In this document: piece by piece, positions 7,184 through 15,577 of the stretch | Layout of the letters: each line of letters begins with the position of its first letter | Position numbering within the stretch: the stretch's first letter is position 1 | Notes under the pieces: generated by a model | Told to the model about the DNA's origin: nothing | Database searches by the model: none | What the model saw: only the letters and a program-made list of their open reading frames with translations | Made by a program: the position numbers and the translations under genes | Source of the DNA: an uncultured Prevotella sp. | GTDB taxonomy: Bacteria; Bacteroidota; Bacteroidia; Bacteroidales; Bacteroidaceae | Reading direction: 5' to 3' | Assembly (NCBI GenBank): GCA_934183355.1 | Contig: CAKPST010000033.1 | Coordinates: 1-26,444, forward strand | Length of the DNA stretch: 26,444 bases

Positions 7184-8509
7184 ATGAAGACACTGATATT
7201 TGGTGGAAAAGTCGTCAACGAGGGTGCCACACGAGTGGCGTCGATAGTGATAGAGGACGACATTATTACAAATATTATAGACGGCAACGATGCTCCCCGT
7301 GGCAACTACGACCAAATCGTAGATGCTACGGGGTGTTTTGTATTGCCCGGAGTGATTGACGACCATGTACACTTCCGCGACCCCGGACTCACAGCAAAGG
7401 CAGACATGGAGACAGAGAGCCGCGCCGCAGCATACGGAGGCGTGACATCCTACTTTGACATGCCCAACACCAAGCCACAGACCACAACGCTACAGGCACT
7501 TGAGGACAAGATTGACGACGCAGCACGCAAGTCGCACGTCAACTATGGCTTCTTCCTCGGAGCCACCAACGACAACATCGACACCATACGTGGTGTAGAC
7601 CCACATCGTGTGCCAGGCATCAAGCTGTTTATGGGGTCGAGCACGGGCAACATGCTCGTAGACAAGATAGACGTGCTAAGACAACTGTTTGGCGAGGTGA
7701 AGCTGCCCATCATGGCACACTGCGAGGACACCGACATCATCAACCGCAACATGGAGGAAGCCAAGCAGAAGTATGGCGACGACCCAGCGGTGGAACATCA
7801 TCCCGAGATACGCTCGGAGGAGGCTTGCTGGGAGTCGACACAGCTCGCTGTGAAGCTCGCCGAGGAGACAGGCGCACGTCTGCATGTGGCACACATGACG
7901 ACAGAACGCGAGCTACAGCTGTTTGGCAACAATCCACGCATCACAGCCGAGGCAGTCATAGCCCACCTAATGTTCAGCGATGCCGACTATAAGACACTCG
8001 GCACACGCATCAAGTGCAACCCAGCCATCAAGACACGCAACGACCGCGACGCACTGCGCCGAGCACTCAGCGACGGCAAGATAGCCACCATAGGCACCGA
8101 CCATGCACCACATCTGCTAAGCGACAAGGAGGGCGGATGCGCACGTGCCGCATCGGGCATGCCGATGTTGCAGTTCTCGCTCGTGGCAATGCTGGAGCTT
8201 GTAGACGAGGGAGTGCTCACTATAGAGCGACTTGTGGAGCTGATGGCACACAATCCGGCACAACTGTTTGAGGTGTCGCGCCGTGGATACCTGCGTGAGG
8301 GATACAAGGCAGACGTAGCTATAGTGAAGCCCAATGCCCCATGGACAGTCACCAAGGACTGCGTGCAGAGCAAATGCGGCTGGAGCCCAATGGAGGGACA
8401 CACCTTCCAGTGGCAGGTGCGCACTACAATATGCAACGGACACATTATATATAATAACGGAGCCTTTGACGAGGCAAGCCGTGGCGAGGCGCTGCAATTC
8501 AGAATCTGA
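7184..8509 (+). CDS. pyrC: Dihydroorotase
   Basis: Cyclises carbamoyl-aspartate to dihydroorotate in pyrimidine synthesis. The protein has 441 residues and all metal ligands of the class I amidohydrolase type: H61 and H63 in DHVHFRDPG, K147 (GIKLFMGSS, the carbamylated lysine), H179 (MAHCED), H236 (LHVAHMTT), and D306 in GTDHAPH. The length and the HFRDPG motif fit the class I (multifunctional-like or PyrC/AllB-like) group; a hydantoinase or allantoinase is less likely given HFRDPG and GTDHAPH. Fifteen extra upstream codons overlapping the lipoprotein gene were rejected as start. The stop overlaps the next ATG (ATGA at 8506-8509 region), indicating coupling. Confidence 0.93.
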   Translation: MKTLIFGGKVVNEGATRVASIVIEDDIITNIIDGNDAPRGNYDQIVDATGCFVLPGVIDDHVHFRDPGLTAKADMETESRAAAYGGVTSYFDMPNTKPQTTTLQALEDKIDDAARKSHVNYGFFLGATNDNIDTIRGVDPHRVPGIKLFMGSSTGNMLVDKIDVLRQLFGEVKLPIMAHCEDTDIINRNMEEAKQKYGDDPAVEHHPEIRSEEACWESTQLAVKLAEETGARLHVAHMTTERELQLFGNNPRITAEAVIAHLMFSDADYKTLGTRIKCNPAIKTRNDRDALRRALSDGKIATIGTDHAPHLLSDKEGGCARAASGMPMLQFSLVAMLELVDEGVLTIERLVELMAHNPAQLFEVSRRGYLREGYKADVAIVKPNAPWTVTKDCVQSKCGWSPMEGHTFQWQVRTTICNGHIIYNNGAFDEASRGEALQFRI

Positions 8510-9321
8510 TGACACAGCGACTGGACTATAGGGTGGCTGAACTGCGTCCTTACATCAACTGGATATACTTCTTTCATGCCTGGGGACTCGCCGGAAAGCC
8601 ACAAATAGAGAAAGACCGCATGCGAGAAGAAGCCGAACGTATGCTCGACGAGTTTGAGCAGCGCTATCAGACGCATGCCGTCTTCGGCATATACACAGCC
8701 AATAGCGACGGCGACGACATCATAGTGGGCGGCATGCGCATGCCAATGTTGCGCCAGCAGCACCCTACACAGGAGGGCGAACCAAACTTGTGTCTTGCCG
8801 ACTTTGTGCGACCACAAGCAAGTGGCATCGAGGACAAGGTGGGAGCATTCGCCACAACAGTGGACACGGCAATGGAGCACGACTACATTGCCGACGACTA
8901 CAAGCGCATGCTATCGCAGACACTCGCCGACCGACTGGCTGAGGCTACAGCCGAACTGACCCATCTGCGTGTAAGACGCGAGTATTGGGGATATGCCCCT
9001 GACGAGCAACTGTCCATGGAACAACTTCTGCGCGAGGACTTCCAAGGCATACGCCCAGCCGTGGGCTATCCGTCAATGCCCGACACGAGTGTCAACTTTA
9101 TGCTCGACCAACTGCTCGACATGAAGCAGATAGGCATCCGACTGACCGAGAGTGGAGCCATGAAGCCACATGCCTCGGTGTCGGGACTGATGTTTGCTCA
9201 TCCCAAGGCACGCTATTTTGACATCGGAAAGATAGACGAGGAGCAGTTGGGCGACTATGCACGCCGTCGGCACATACCACTGGAACTGATGCGCCGATTT
9301 CTTATCTCAAGACTACAATAA
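8509..9321 (+). CDS. Stand-alone methionine synthase reactivation domain
   Basis: This 270-residue protein matches the C-terminal S-adenosylmethionine-binding activation domain of cobalamin-dependent methionine synthase (MetH), as a free protein. Hallmarks in order: YINWIYFFHAWGLAGK (15-30), the acidic turn NSDGDD (65-70), ADRLAEATAE (140-149), RREYWGYAPDE (156-166), RPAVGYPSMPD (182-192, the AdoMet-binding loop), and SGLMFAHPKARYF (225-237). In MetH this module lets AdoMet and flavodoxin re-methylate inactivated cob(II)alamin. No homocysteine, folate or B12 domain is attached, so a separate MetH core must exist elsewhere. The start overlaps the pyrC stop. Domain identity is strong; the physiological partner is inferred. 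Confidence 0.85.
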   Translation: MTQRLDYRVAELRPYINWIYFFHAWGLAGKPQIEKDRMREEAERMLDEFEQRYQTHAVFGIYTANSDGDDIIVGGMRMPMLRQQHPTQEGEPNLCLADFVRPQASGIEDKVGAFATTVDTAMEHDYIADDYKRMLSQTLADRLAEATAELTHLRVRREYWGYAPDEQLSMEQLLREDFQGIRPAVGYPSMPDTSVNFMLDQLLDMKQIGIRLTESGAMKPHASVSGLMFAHPKARYFDIGKIDEEQLGDYARRRHIPLELMRRFLISRLQ

Positions 9322-9324
9322 ACA

Positions 9325-10500
9325 ATGATAGCTCGTATATTCATACTAATAATACTTGCGACGATACTGCCCGACGTGTATGTATATCGTCGCTATCTGC
9401 GCCACCGCTTCGACCTGACAGCGTGGCAACACATGCTGTGGTGGTTGCCAGGGGCGGCAATGATAGCAGTGACGCTGGTCTACTCGATGATAGACGACTT
9501 TGCGCCTGCCAACCTCACACTCTTCAACATCTATCTGTTCATGATAGGACTGATAGTGGTGCCTAAGGTGCTGTTTGTGATGGCGTCGCTCACAGGACGA
9601 CTTGTGCGACATGTCTTTAAGTTGAGCCGCAACTGGGGCAACTACATCGGACTGCTGCTTGTGCTGGGCGAGTTGTATGTGCTGTTTATGGGTTCGATGA
9701 CCGGCACCGACCATCTGCGTGTCAGAGAGGTGACGCTTGAGTTTGACGACCTGCCAGCAGCATTTGACGGCTATCGCATAGCACAATTTACGGATGCACA
9801 TCTCGGATCGATGCGCACCGAACTGTTGGGACGTGCCGTAGCCGAGATCAACTCGGCGCATCCCGACCTGATAGTGTTCACGGGCGACGTGCAGAATATG
9901 CGCCCCGACGAACTGCCACGACATGCCACCGTACTAAAACGACTGAAAGCCAAGGACGGCATATACTCCGTATTAGGCAATCACGACTACTCGCAGTATG
10001 TACTCAATCTGCCAGAAGAGCAGAAGCGTGCGAACGAAAAGAAGACACGCGAGTTTGAGACATCCATTGGTTGGACGCTATTGCTCAACGAAAACCGTGT
10101 GCTGAGACGTGGCGAAGACTCGATAGTAGTGGCAGGCGAGGAGAACGACGGACTGCCGCCATTCCCCAAGAAAGCAGACATAGCCAAGACATTGAGAGGT
10201 GTGGACAAGCGTTCGTTTGTGGTGATGCTACAGCACGACCCCTCGGCATGGCGTCGCTCGATACTGCCCAAGTCGCATGCACAGCTGACACTCTGCGGAC
10301 ATACACATGGTGGACAGATGAGTCTGTTTGGACTACGCATTACATCCCTTCTGGGCAAGGAAGACGACGGACTATATGCCGAAGGCAACCGCAAACTATT
10401 TGTGTCGACAGGACTCGGTGGATTCATCCCATTCAGATTCAATATGGACCCCGAAGTGGTGATAATTACATTGAAGACAAAGGCACAAAGCAACAGATAG
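9325..10500 (+). CDS. Membrane-anchored calcineurin-like metallophosphoesterase
   Basis: A 391-residue protein with four N-terminal hydrophobic segments (about 1-20, 36-55, 66-90 and 106-124) and a C-terminal phosphoesterase domain. Metal-site motifs: TDAHLG (D157, H159), GDVQN (D188, N191), GNHD (N219, H220), LQHDP (H304) and CGHTHGG (H326, H328). It belongs to the YkuE/YaeI-like group, some of which act on lipid A precursors or phospholipids; the substrate here cannot be read from the sequence. The GDxxN in place of GDxxD is a variation seen within this group. Only 3 bp separate it from the gene before, and a phospholipid acyltransferase gene follows, which fits an envelope lipid role. Confidence 0.85.
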   Translation: MIARIFILIILATILPDVYVYRRYLRHRFDLTAWQHMLWWLPGAAMIAVTLVYSMIDDFAPANLTLFNIYLFMIGLIVVPKVLFVMASLTGRLVRHVFKLSRNWGNYIGLLLVLGELYVLFMGSMTGTDHLRVREVTLEFDDLPAAFDGYRIAQFTDAHLGSMRTELLGRAVAEINSAHPDLIVFTGDVQNMRPDELPRHATVLKRLKAKDGIYSVLGNHDYSQYVLNLPEEQKRANEKKTREFETSIGWTLLLNENRVLRRGEDSIVVAGEENDGLPPFPKKADIAKTLRGVDKRSFVVMLQHDPSAWRRSILPKSHAQLTLCGHTHGGQMSLFGLRITSLLGKEDDGLYAEGNRKLFVSTGLGGFIPFRFNMDPEVVIITLKTKAQSNR

Positions 10501-10536
10501 AATCCGCATCGTTAATATTTAAAAACTTGATAATCA

Positions 10537-11295
10537 ATGAAGTATTTATATCGTATTTACCAACTTTTTATTGCTCTCCCCTTGATAGCAATCTACACTG
10601 TGTTGACATGTCTGATGGTCATCATAGGTTGCGCACTCGGCAACGGCCACTTCTGGGGCTACTATCCAGGCAAGTGGTGGGCAGTTTTCATCATACGTGT
10701 GCTACTATTGCCAGTGAAGGTAGAGGGCAGAGAGAATCTGGAAGAGGGACAGTCGTATGTGTTCGTAGCCAATCATCAAGGCTCGTTCGACATATTTCTG
10801 ATTTACGGCTTTCTCTGTCGCAACTTCAAGTGGATGATGAAGCGACAGTTGCGCCAAATGCCATTCGTGGGCAAGGCTTGCGAAGCAGCCCATCATATAT
10901 TTGTTGACAAGCGCGGACCAAGCAAGATACGCGAGACATACGACCGCGCACGCAAGACATTGCAGGGCGGAATGTCGCTCGTAGTGTTCCCCGAGGGAGC
11001 ACGCACGTTCAATGGACACATGGGAGTGTTCAAGCGTGGAGCCTTCATGCTCGCCGACGACATCGAACTGCCAGTGGTGCCGCTGACCATCAACGGCTCG
11101 TTTGACATCATGCCACGCCAGCGCGACATGCGTTGGGCTACATGGCATCCACTGCGACTCACCATACACAAGCCCATCAAGCCAATAGGTAAGGGAGCAG
11201 ACAATATCAAGTATCTGGAGGAAGAGAGCTACAAGGCGGTGATGTCGGGCTTGGAAGAGAAGTATCAAGGATTCCGCGAGAACCCCGACCAATAG
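10537..11295 (+). CDS. plsC: 1-acyl-sn-glycerol-3-phosphate acyltransferase
   Basis: Transfers an acyl chain to lysophosphatidic acid at the inner membrane in phospholipid synthesis. 252 residues with two N-terminal hydrophobic stretches (about 8-33 and 48-60), the catalytic motif NHQGSFD (H80, D85) and the glycerol-phosphate-binding motif FPEGARTFNG (151-160), where the common T of FPEGTR is A. The PVVPLTINGS block (179-188) is also typical. Related PlsC-like enzymes may acylate other lysolipids, so substrate is inferred from family. The ATG is 36 bp after the phosphoesterase stop; the ligase gene follows after 12 bp. Confidence 0.9.
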   Translation: MKYLYRIYQLFIALPLIAIYTVLTCLMVIIGCALGNGHFWGYYPGKWWAVFIIRVLLLPVKVEGRENLEEGQSYVFVANHQGSFDIFLIYGFLCRNFKWMMKRQLRQMPFVGKACEAAHHIFVDKRGPSKIRETYDRARKTLQGGMSLVVFPEGARTFNGHMGVFKRGAFMLADDIELPVVPLTINGSFDIMPRQRDMRWATWHPLRLTIHKPIKPIGKGADNIKYLEEESYKAVMSGLEEKYQGFRENPDQ

Positions 11296-11307
11296 GCTCA
11301 GCAAGCA

Positions 11308-12285
11308 ATGACACTCGATGAATTTGTAGCCGACTGGCAGTCGGCATCGCCAACGCTGCTTGTTCATACAAGTGGCTCTACGGGAAAACCCAAGCCAATG
11401 ATGGTGGAAAAATGCCGCATGGAGGCATCTGCCCGCATCACATGCAGTTTTCTTGGACTGAAAGAGGGCGACACGGCATTGCTCTGCATGCCGCTGGACT
11501 ATATAGCAGGCAAGATGGTGGTGGTGCGCTCGCTGGTGTGCGGACTGCGTCTCATAGCCGTTGAACCAAGCGGACATCCTCTGCGCGGACTGAGTGAGCC
11601 TCCCGTGTTTGCAGCAATGGTGCCAATGCAGGTGTACAACAGTTTGCAGGTGTACGAAGAGCGCCAGATGTTGCGCCAGATAAAGCATCTCATCATCGGC
11701 GGTGGAGCCATAAGCCGTGAGATGGCAGCCGAATTGCGCTCGTTTCCCAATGCCGTGTGGAGCACATACGGCATGACAGAGACACTCTCGCACATAGCCC
11801 TAAGACGGCTAAGTGGCGAGGCTGCAAGCGAATGGTATGAGCCATTCGACAGCGTGAGAGTGTCGTTGAGCGACGAAGGAAGCCTTGTTATCGATGCCCC
11901 GAAGGTGTGCGCACAGACACTCGTCACCAACGACATAGCCGAGATAGGCACAGACGGCAGACTATTTCGCATACGTGGACGACGCGACAATGTGATATGT
12001 TCGGGCGGAGTGAAGCTGCAAATAGAGGAAATTGAGGCCAAGTTGCAACCATTTGTCAGCGTGCCATTTATGATAACAAAGCGCACAGACAAGAAATTTG
12101 GCGAGACAGTAGTGATGCTCGTGCAGACAGACAATCTGAAGAGCATACAGGCAGTGTGCGCCCAACGACTGACTAAATACGAACAGCCCCACCACTACAT
12201 CACAGTAAGCCAAATACCGACAACCGAAACGGGCAAGCCAGCAAGGGCTGAGGCTATGAGAATGGCGTCGGCACACAACGTGTGA
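11308..12285 (+). CDS. menE: Short MenE-like acyl-CoA ligase
   Basis: An ANL-superfamily adenylating enzyme of 325 residues, most like o-succinylbenzoate-CoA ligase of menaquinone synthesis. Core motifs are complete: HTSGSTGKPKP (20-30), YGMTET (154-159), the hinge region GRRDNVICSGGVKLQIEEIE (224-243) and the catalytic lysine K310 in TTETGKPAR. It lacks roughly the first 100-150 residues of a full ANL protein, starting just before the P-loop-like motif. Short MenE forms are known in Bacteroidetes, so this is probably a functional compact enzyme and not a fragment. No other men gene is in the window, so the substrate is inferred. Confidence 0.75.
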   Translation: MTLDEFVADWQSASPTLLVHTSGSTGKPKPMMVEKCRMEASARITCSFLGLKEGDTALLCMPLDYIAGKMVVVRSLVCGLRLIAVEPSGHPLRGLSEPPVFAAMVPMQVYNSLQVYEERQMLRQIKHLIIGGGAISREMAAELRSFPNAVWSTYGMTETLSHIALRRLSGEAASEWYEPFDSVRVSLSDEGSLVIDAPKVCAQTLVTNDIAEIGTDGRLFRIRGRRDNVICSGGVKLQIEEIEAKLQPFVSVPFMITKRTDKKFGETVVMLVQTDNLKSIQAVCAQRLTKYEQPHHYITVSQIPTTETGKPARAEAMRMASAHNV

Positions 12286-12339
12286 CACAAAATAGATATA
12301 TAAAATCTAAAAAACGAGCACCCTTTCAGAATAATTTAG

Positions 12340-12347
12340 TAAATTTG
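12340..12347 (+). promoter_or_regulatory. -7 promoter element for lysS, TAAATTTG
   Basis: TAAATTTG matches TAnnTTTG 50 bp before the chosen lysS ATG, predicting a leader of about 46 nt. No TTTG box lies at the proper spacing upstream. Confidence 0.45.
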
Positions 12348-12396
12348 CACGTGTATTCAACATTTGAAAATTAATAAAAAAGAAACAGATACAAAT

Positions 12397-14154
12397 ATGA
12401 ACGTTTTAGAACTTAGTGAACAAGAGATTGTAAGAAGACAGAGCCTTCAGGAGCTGCGCAACTTGGGAATCGACCCATATCCAGCAGCCGAGTTCCCAAC
12501 CAACGCCTTCTCAGAGGACATCAAGAAGGAGTTTAAGGACGAGGACGAGAAACGCGAGGTCATCATCGCTGGTCGTATGATGGGTCGTCGTGTGATGGGC
12601 AAGGCGAGCTTCGTAGAGCTTCAGGACTCAAAGGGCCGCATCCAGGTGTATGTCACACGCGACGACATCTGCCCAGACGAGGACAAAACTCTCTACACCA
12701 CTGTGTTCAAGCGTTTGATGGACATCGGCGACTTCATCGGAATCAAGGGTTTTGTGTTCCGTACACAGACCGGCGAAATCTCTGTACATGCACAGAGCTT
12801 GACATTGCTCTCTAAGAGCTTGAAGCCGCTGCCTATCGTGAAGTATAAGGACGGCGTGGCTTATGACAAGTTTGACGACCCAGAGTTGCGCTTCCGCCAG
12901 CGTTATGTAGACCTCGTTGTTAACGACGGAGTGAAGGACACATTCCTACAGCGTGCCACTGTAGTGCGCACACTGCGCCGCGTGCTCGACGAGGCAGGCT
13001 ACACCGAGGTAGAAACCCCGACATTGCAGTCGATTGCCGGTGGTGCTTCAGCCCGTCCATTCATCACCCACTTCAACGCTCTCGACCAGGACATGTACAT
13101 GCGTATCGCTACAGAGCTTTATCTGAAGCGTCTTATCGTAGGTGGTTTTGAGGGTGTATACGAAATCGGCAAGAACTTCCGCAACGAGGGTATGGACCGC
13201 AACCACAACCCAGAGTTCACCTGCATGGAGCTTTATGTGCAGTATAAGGACTACAACTGGATGATGTCGTTCACCGAGAAGCTGCTTGAGGCCATCTGTA
13301 TCGCCGTAAACGGCAAGCCAGAGCGTGAGATTGACGGCAACATCGTGAGCTTCAAGGCTCCTTATCGCCGTCTGCCTATCCTCGATGCTATCAAGGAGAA
13401 GACAGGATTCGACTGCAACGGCAAGACCGAAGAGGAGATTCGCGCATTCTGCCTTGAGAAGGGAATGGACGTAGACGACACTATGGGCAAGGGCAAACTC
13501 ATCGACGAACTCTTCGGCGAGTTCTGCGAGGGTACATTCATTCAGCCTACATTCATCACCGACTACCCAGTAGAGATGTCGCCTCTGACCAAGATGCACC
13601 GTTCAAAGCCAGGACTGACAGAGCGTTTTGAGCTTATGGTGAACGGCAAGGAACTTGCCAACGCCTACTCAGAGCTCAACGACCCGATTGACCAGGAGGA
13701 GCGCTTTGTCGACCAGATGAAGCTTGCCGACAAGGGCGACGACGAGGCTATGATCATCGACCAGGACTTCCTCCGCGCATTGCAGTATGGTATGCCTCCA
13801 ACATCAGGTATCGGCATCGGTATCGACCGTCTTGTGATGCTCATGACAGGCAAGACATACATCCAGGAAGTGCTCTTCTTCCCACAGATGAAGCCTGAGA
13901 AGAAGATGCCACAGAGCACAATCAAGGAGTGGGCAGAGATTGGCGTGTCAGAAAACTGGGCTTATGTGCTCCGCAAGGCAGGCTTCAACCTCATCTCGGA
14001 CATCCGCGACCAGAAGGCTCAGGGATTGCAGCAGAAGATAGGCGAAATCAACAAGAAGTACAAACTCGGCTATGACAAGCCGTCGGTAGACGACATCCAG
14101 AAGTGGATAGACAGTGCCGCTGCATGCGCTCCAGCAGCAGAAAGCGCTGAATAA
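12397..14154 (+). CDS. lysS: Lysyl-tRNA synthetase, class II
   Basis: Charges tRNA-Lys. 585 residues: an N-terminal OB-fold anticodon domain (about 55-140) and a class II catalytic core with motif 2 FRNEGMDRNHNPEFT (261-275) and motif 3 GIGIGIDRLVM (471-481), followed by the usual FFPQMKP (495-501). Ordinary LysS ends there; this one continues about 80 residues with a helical domain (GVSENWAYVLRKAGF, DIQKWIDS) and an Ala-rich tail. I take ATG 12397 because the preceding in-frame TTG (12364) adds a lysine-rich stretch overlapping the leader. It is followed by a strong terminator. Confidence 0.96.
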   Translation: MNVLELSEQEIVRRQSLQELRNLGIDPYPAAEFPTNAFSEDIKKEFKDEDEKREVIIAGRMMGRRVMGKASFVELQDSKGRIQVYVTRDDICPDEDKTLYTTVFKRLMDIGDFIGIKGFVFRTQTGEISVHAQSLTLLSKSLKPLPIVKYKDGVAYDKFDDPELRFRQRYVDLVVNDGVKDTFLQRATVVRTLRRVLDEAGYTEVETPTLQSIAGGASARPFITHFNALDQDMYMRIATELYLKRLIVGGFEGVYEIGKNFRNEGMDRNHNPEFTCMELYVQYKDYNWMMSFTEKLLEAICIAVNGKPEREIDGNIVSFKAPYRRLPILDAIKEKTGFDCNGKTEEEIRAFCLEKGMDVDDTMGKGKLIDELFGEFCEGTFIQPTFITDYPVEMSPLTKMHRSKPGLTERFELMVNGKELANAYSELNDPIDQEERFVDQMKLADKGDDEAMIIDQDFLRALQYGMPPTSGIGIGIDRLVMLMTGKTYIQEVLFFPQMKPEKKMPQSTIKEWAEIGVSENWAYVLRKAGFNLISDIRDQKAQGLQQKIGEINKKYKLGYDKPSVDDIQKWIDSAAACAPAAESAE

Positions 14155-14167
14155 TAAGCAGAAATAA

Positions 14168-14203
14168 AAAGAGGAAGTGCCGTCGGTTCGGCACATCCTC
14201 TTT
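14168..14203 (+). terminator. Rho-independent terminator of lysS
   Basis: AAAGAGGA (14168-14175) pairs with TCCTCTTT (14196-14203) and GTGCCG (14177-14182) with CGGCAC (14189-14194), with one A-A mismatch between the stems and a six-base loop. A run of A precedes and T ends the stem, so it could work in both directions. It lies 14 bp after the lysS stop. Confidence 0.85.
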
Positions 14204-14208
14204 AGTCT

Positions 14209-14216
14209 TAAATTTG
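14209..14216 (+). promoter_or_regulatory. -7 promoter element for gpsA, TAAATTTG
   Basis: TAAATTTG fits TAnnTTTG, located between the lysS terminator and the gpsA ATG, predicting a leader of about 13 nt. The place of the -33 box falls in the terminator stem and does not match TTTG. Confidence 0.4.
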
Positions 14217-14232
14217 AAAGACAATAAGACAA

Positions 14233-15228
14233 ATGTATAATATCGGGAAAATAGCAATCATTGGAGGTGGCAGTTGGGCTACAGCTATCGCCAAGATTGT
14301 GATAGGTCACACCCATCACATAGGGTGGTATATGCGTCGCGACGACAGCATAGAGGAGTTCAAGCGCATCAGCCACAACCCGAATTATCTCACGAGTGTA
14401 CACTTCAACACCGACGAGATATTCTTCTCGAGCGACATCAACCGCATCGTTGAGGCTTATGACACGCTTGTCTTCGTTGTGCCGTCGCCCTATCTGAAGA
14501 ACCATCTCAAGAAACTACGCACCCGCTTGCGCGATAAGTTCATCATCACGGCTATCAAGGGACTTATGCCCGACGATAACATAGCATGCTCAGAATACTT
14601 CCACGAGGTGTATGACGTGCCAGAGGAGAACCTTGCGTGCATAGGCGGTCCGTCGCATGCAGAGGAGGTGGCGCTCGAACGACTGTCATATCTCACCGTG
14701 GGATGCTCCGACCAAGAGAAGGCACAGGCGTTCTGCGAAGTGCTCGACTCGGAGTTTATCAAGACAAAGACATCGTCCGATGTAATTGGCATCGAATACT
14801 CATCGGTGCTCAAGAACGTATATGCAATAGCATCAGGCATTTGCAGCGGACTGAAATATGGCGACAACTTCCAGGCTGTGCTCATATCAAATGCAGTGCA
14901 GGAGATGTCGCGATTCCTTACAGCCATCAATCCTATAGAACGCAGCGTATATGATTCTGTGTATCTCGGCGACCTACTTGTTACCGGCTACTCCAAGTTC
15001 TCGCGCAACCGCACCTTTGGCACCATGATAGGCAAGGGCTACAGCGTGAAGAGCGCACAGATAGAAATGGAGATGATTGCCGAAGGTTTCTTTGGAACCA
15101 AGTGTATGAAGGAGAAAAACCGACATCACCATGTAAATATGCCCATTCTCGATGCCGTATATAATATACTGTATGAGCGCATAAGTCCGCAAATAGAAAT
15201 AAAATTGCTCACCGACTCGTTCAGATAA
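14233..15228 (+). CDS. gpsA: Glycerol-3-phosphate dehydrogenase, NAD(P)+
   Basis: Makes sn-glycerol 3-phosphate from dihydroxyacetone phosphate for phospholipid synthesis. 331 residues. The Rossmann dinucleotide motif is GGGSWATA (11-18), the family signature GPSHAEEVA (139-147), the catalytic lysine K194 in LKNVYAIASG, and GDL (246-248) with SRNR (257-260) in the substrate-binding C-terminal domain. All are in register with the family; the first glycine motif has GGGSW where many have GxGxW. It is separated from lysS by a terminator and from the next small gene by 14 bp, so gpsA probably leads the small-protein/pgi transcript. Confidence 0.95.
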   Translation: MYNIGKIAIIGGGSWATAIAKIVIGHTHHIGWYMRRDDSIEEFKRISHNPNYLTSVHFNTDEIFFSSDINRIVEAYDTLVFVVPSPYLKNHLKKLRTRLRDKFIITAIKGLMPDDNIACSEYFHEVYDVPEENLACIGGPSHAEEVALERLSYLTVGCSDQEKAQAFCEVLDSEFIKTKTSSDVIGIEYSSVLKNVYAIASGICSGLKYGDNFQAVLISNAVQEMSRFLTAINPIERSVYDSVYLGDLLVTGYSKFSRNRTFGTMIGKGYSVKSAQIEMEMIAEGFFGTKCMKEKNRHHHVNMPILDAVYNILYERISPQIEIKLLTDSFR

Positions 15229-15242
15229 TAAATGTATGGGCT

Positions 15243-15464
15243 ATGGGACAGAGAGACGAAAAGGACAAGATAAAAGTACGTAAAGAAAAGCTTGCAGGTT
15301 ATTTCTATGACTTGTCAAAATTAACTTTTGCAGCTTTAGTGCTCGGTGGAATGTCGTCATTGCTTTCTAATGATTATAAGATTGAAAGTATAATGACATT
15401 TGTCACTGGCATTGCGTTTACTTATGCATCTGCTTTCTTGGCAAATCGAATTTTAAAGTATTAA
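15243..15464 (+). CDS. Small two-helix membrane protein, 73 residues
   Basis: A 73-residue protein with a basic N-terminal segment (residues 1-16, eight K/R), a first membrane helix at about 26-42 (LTFAALVLGGMSSLL) and a second at about 50-66 (IMTFVTGIAFTYASAFL). It resembles short uncharacterised Bacteroidales membrane proteins whose name I cannot confirm. The start is the only in-frame ATG with a long open frame; two nearby ATGs (15232, 15236) open other frames that stop within 16 codons. It lies 14 bp after gpsA and 4 bp before the first microprotein gene, so it is very likely in the same transcript. Base composition is more AT-rich than the neighbouring enzymes. Confidence 0.75.
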   Translation: MGQRDEKDKIKVRKEKLAGYFYDLSKLTFAALVLGGMSSLLSNDYKIESIMTFVTGIAFTYASAFLANRILKY

Positions 15465-15468
15465 GATT

Positions 15469-15573
15469 ATGAATGCATTAACTTTATTATTTACTATAGG
15501 ACTTATAATAGTCGGTAGTATCCTTGCTTGGACCTATACCAAGAAGGGTGAGGAGTGGCTGAAAAACTTGTAA
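15469..15573 (+). CDS. 34-residue membrane microprotein, copy 1
   Basis: ATG 15469 to TAA 15571-15573 encodes 34 residues. A single membrane helix (about 3-20, ALTLLFTIGLIIVGSILA) leads into a conserved W-T-Y-T-K-K-G-E-E-W-L-K-N-L tail that would lie at the membrane surface; the lysines right after the helix suggest the tail is cytoplasmic. It starts 4 bp after the 73-residue gene and ends 4 bp before copy 2, which shares 27 of 34 residues, with the last 21 identical. In those 21 codons all six base changes between the copies are synonymous, which argues that both are translated and kept by selection. Function is unknown. Confidence 0.75.
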   Translation: MNALTLLFTIGLIIVGSILAWTYTKKGEEWLKNL

Positions 15574-15577
15574 CATT

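Noticed and set aside
8509..9321. Remnant of a decayed full-length MetH
   Set aside because: No homocysteine, folate or cobalamin domain remains nearby, the start is cleanly coupled to pyrC, and the domain is intact.
10705..11793. 362-codon open frame on the minus strand across plsC and menE
   Set aside because: Spans two plus-strand genes and has His/Cys/Leu-rich content typical of a shadow frame.
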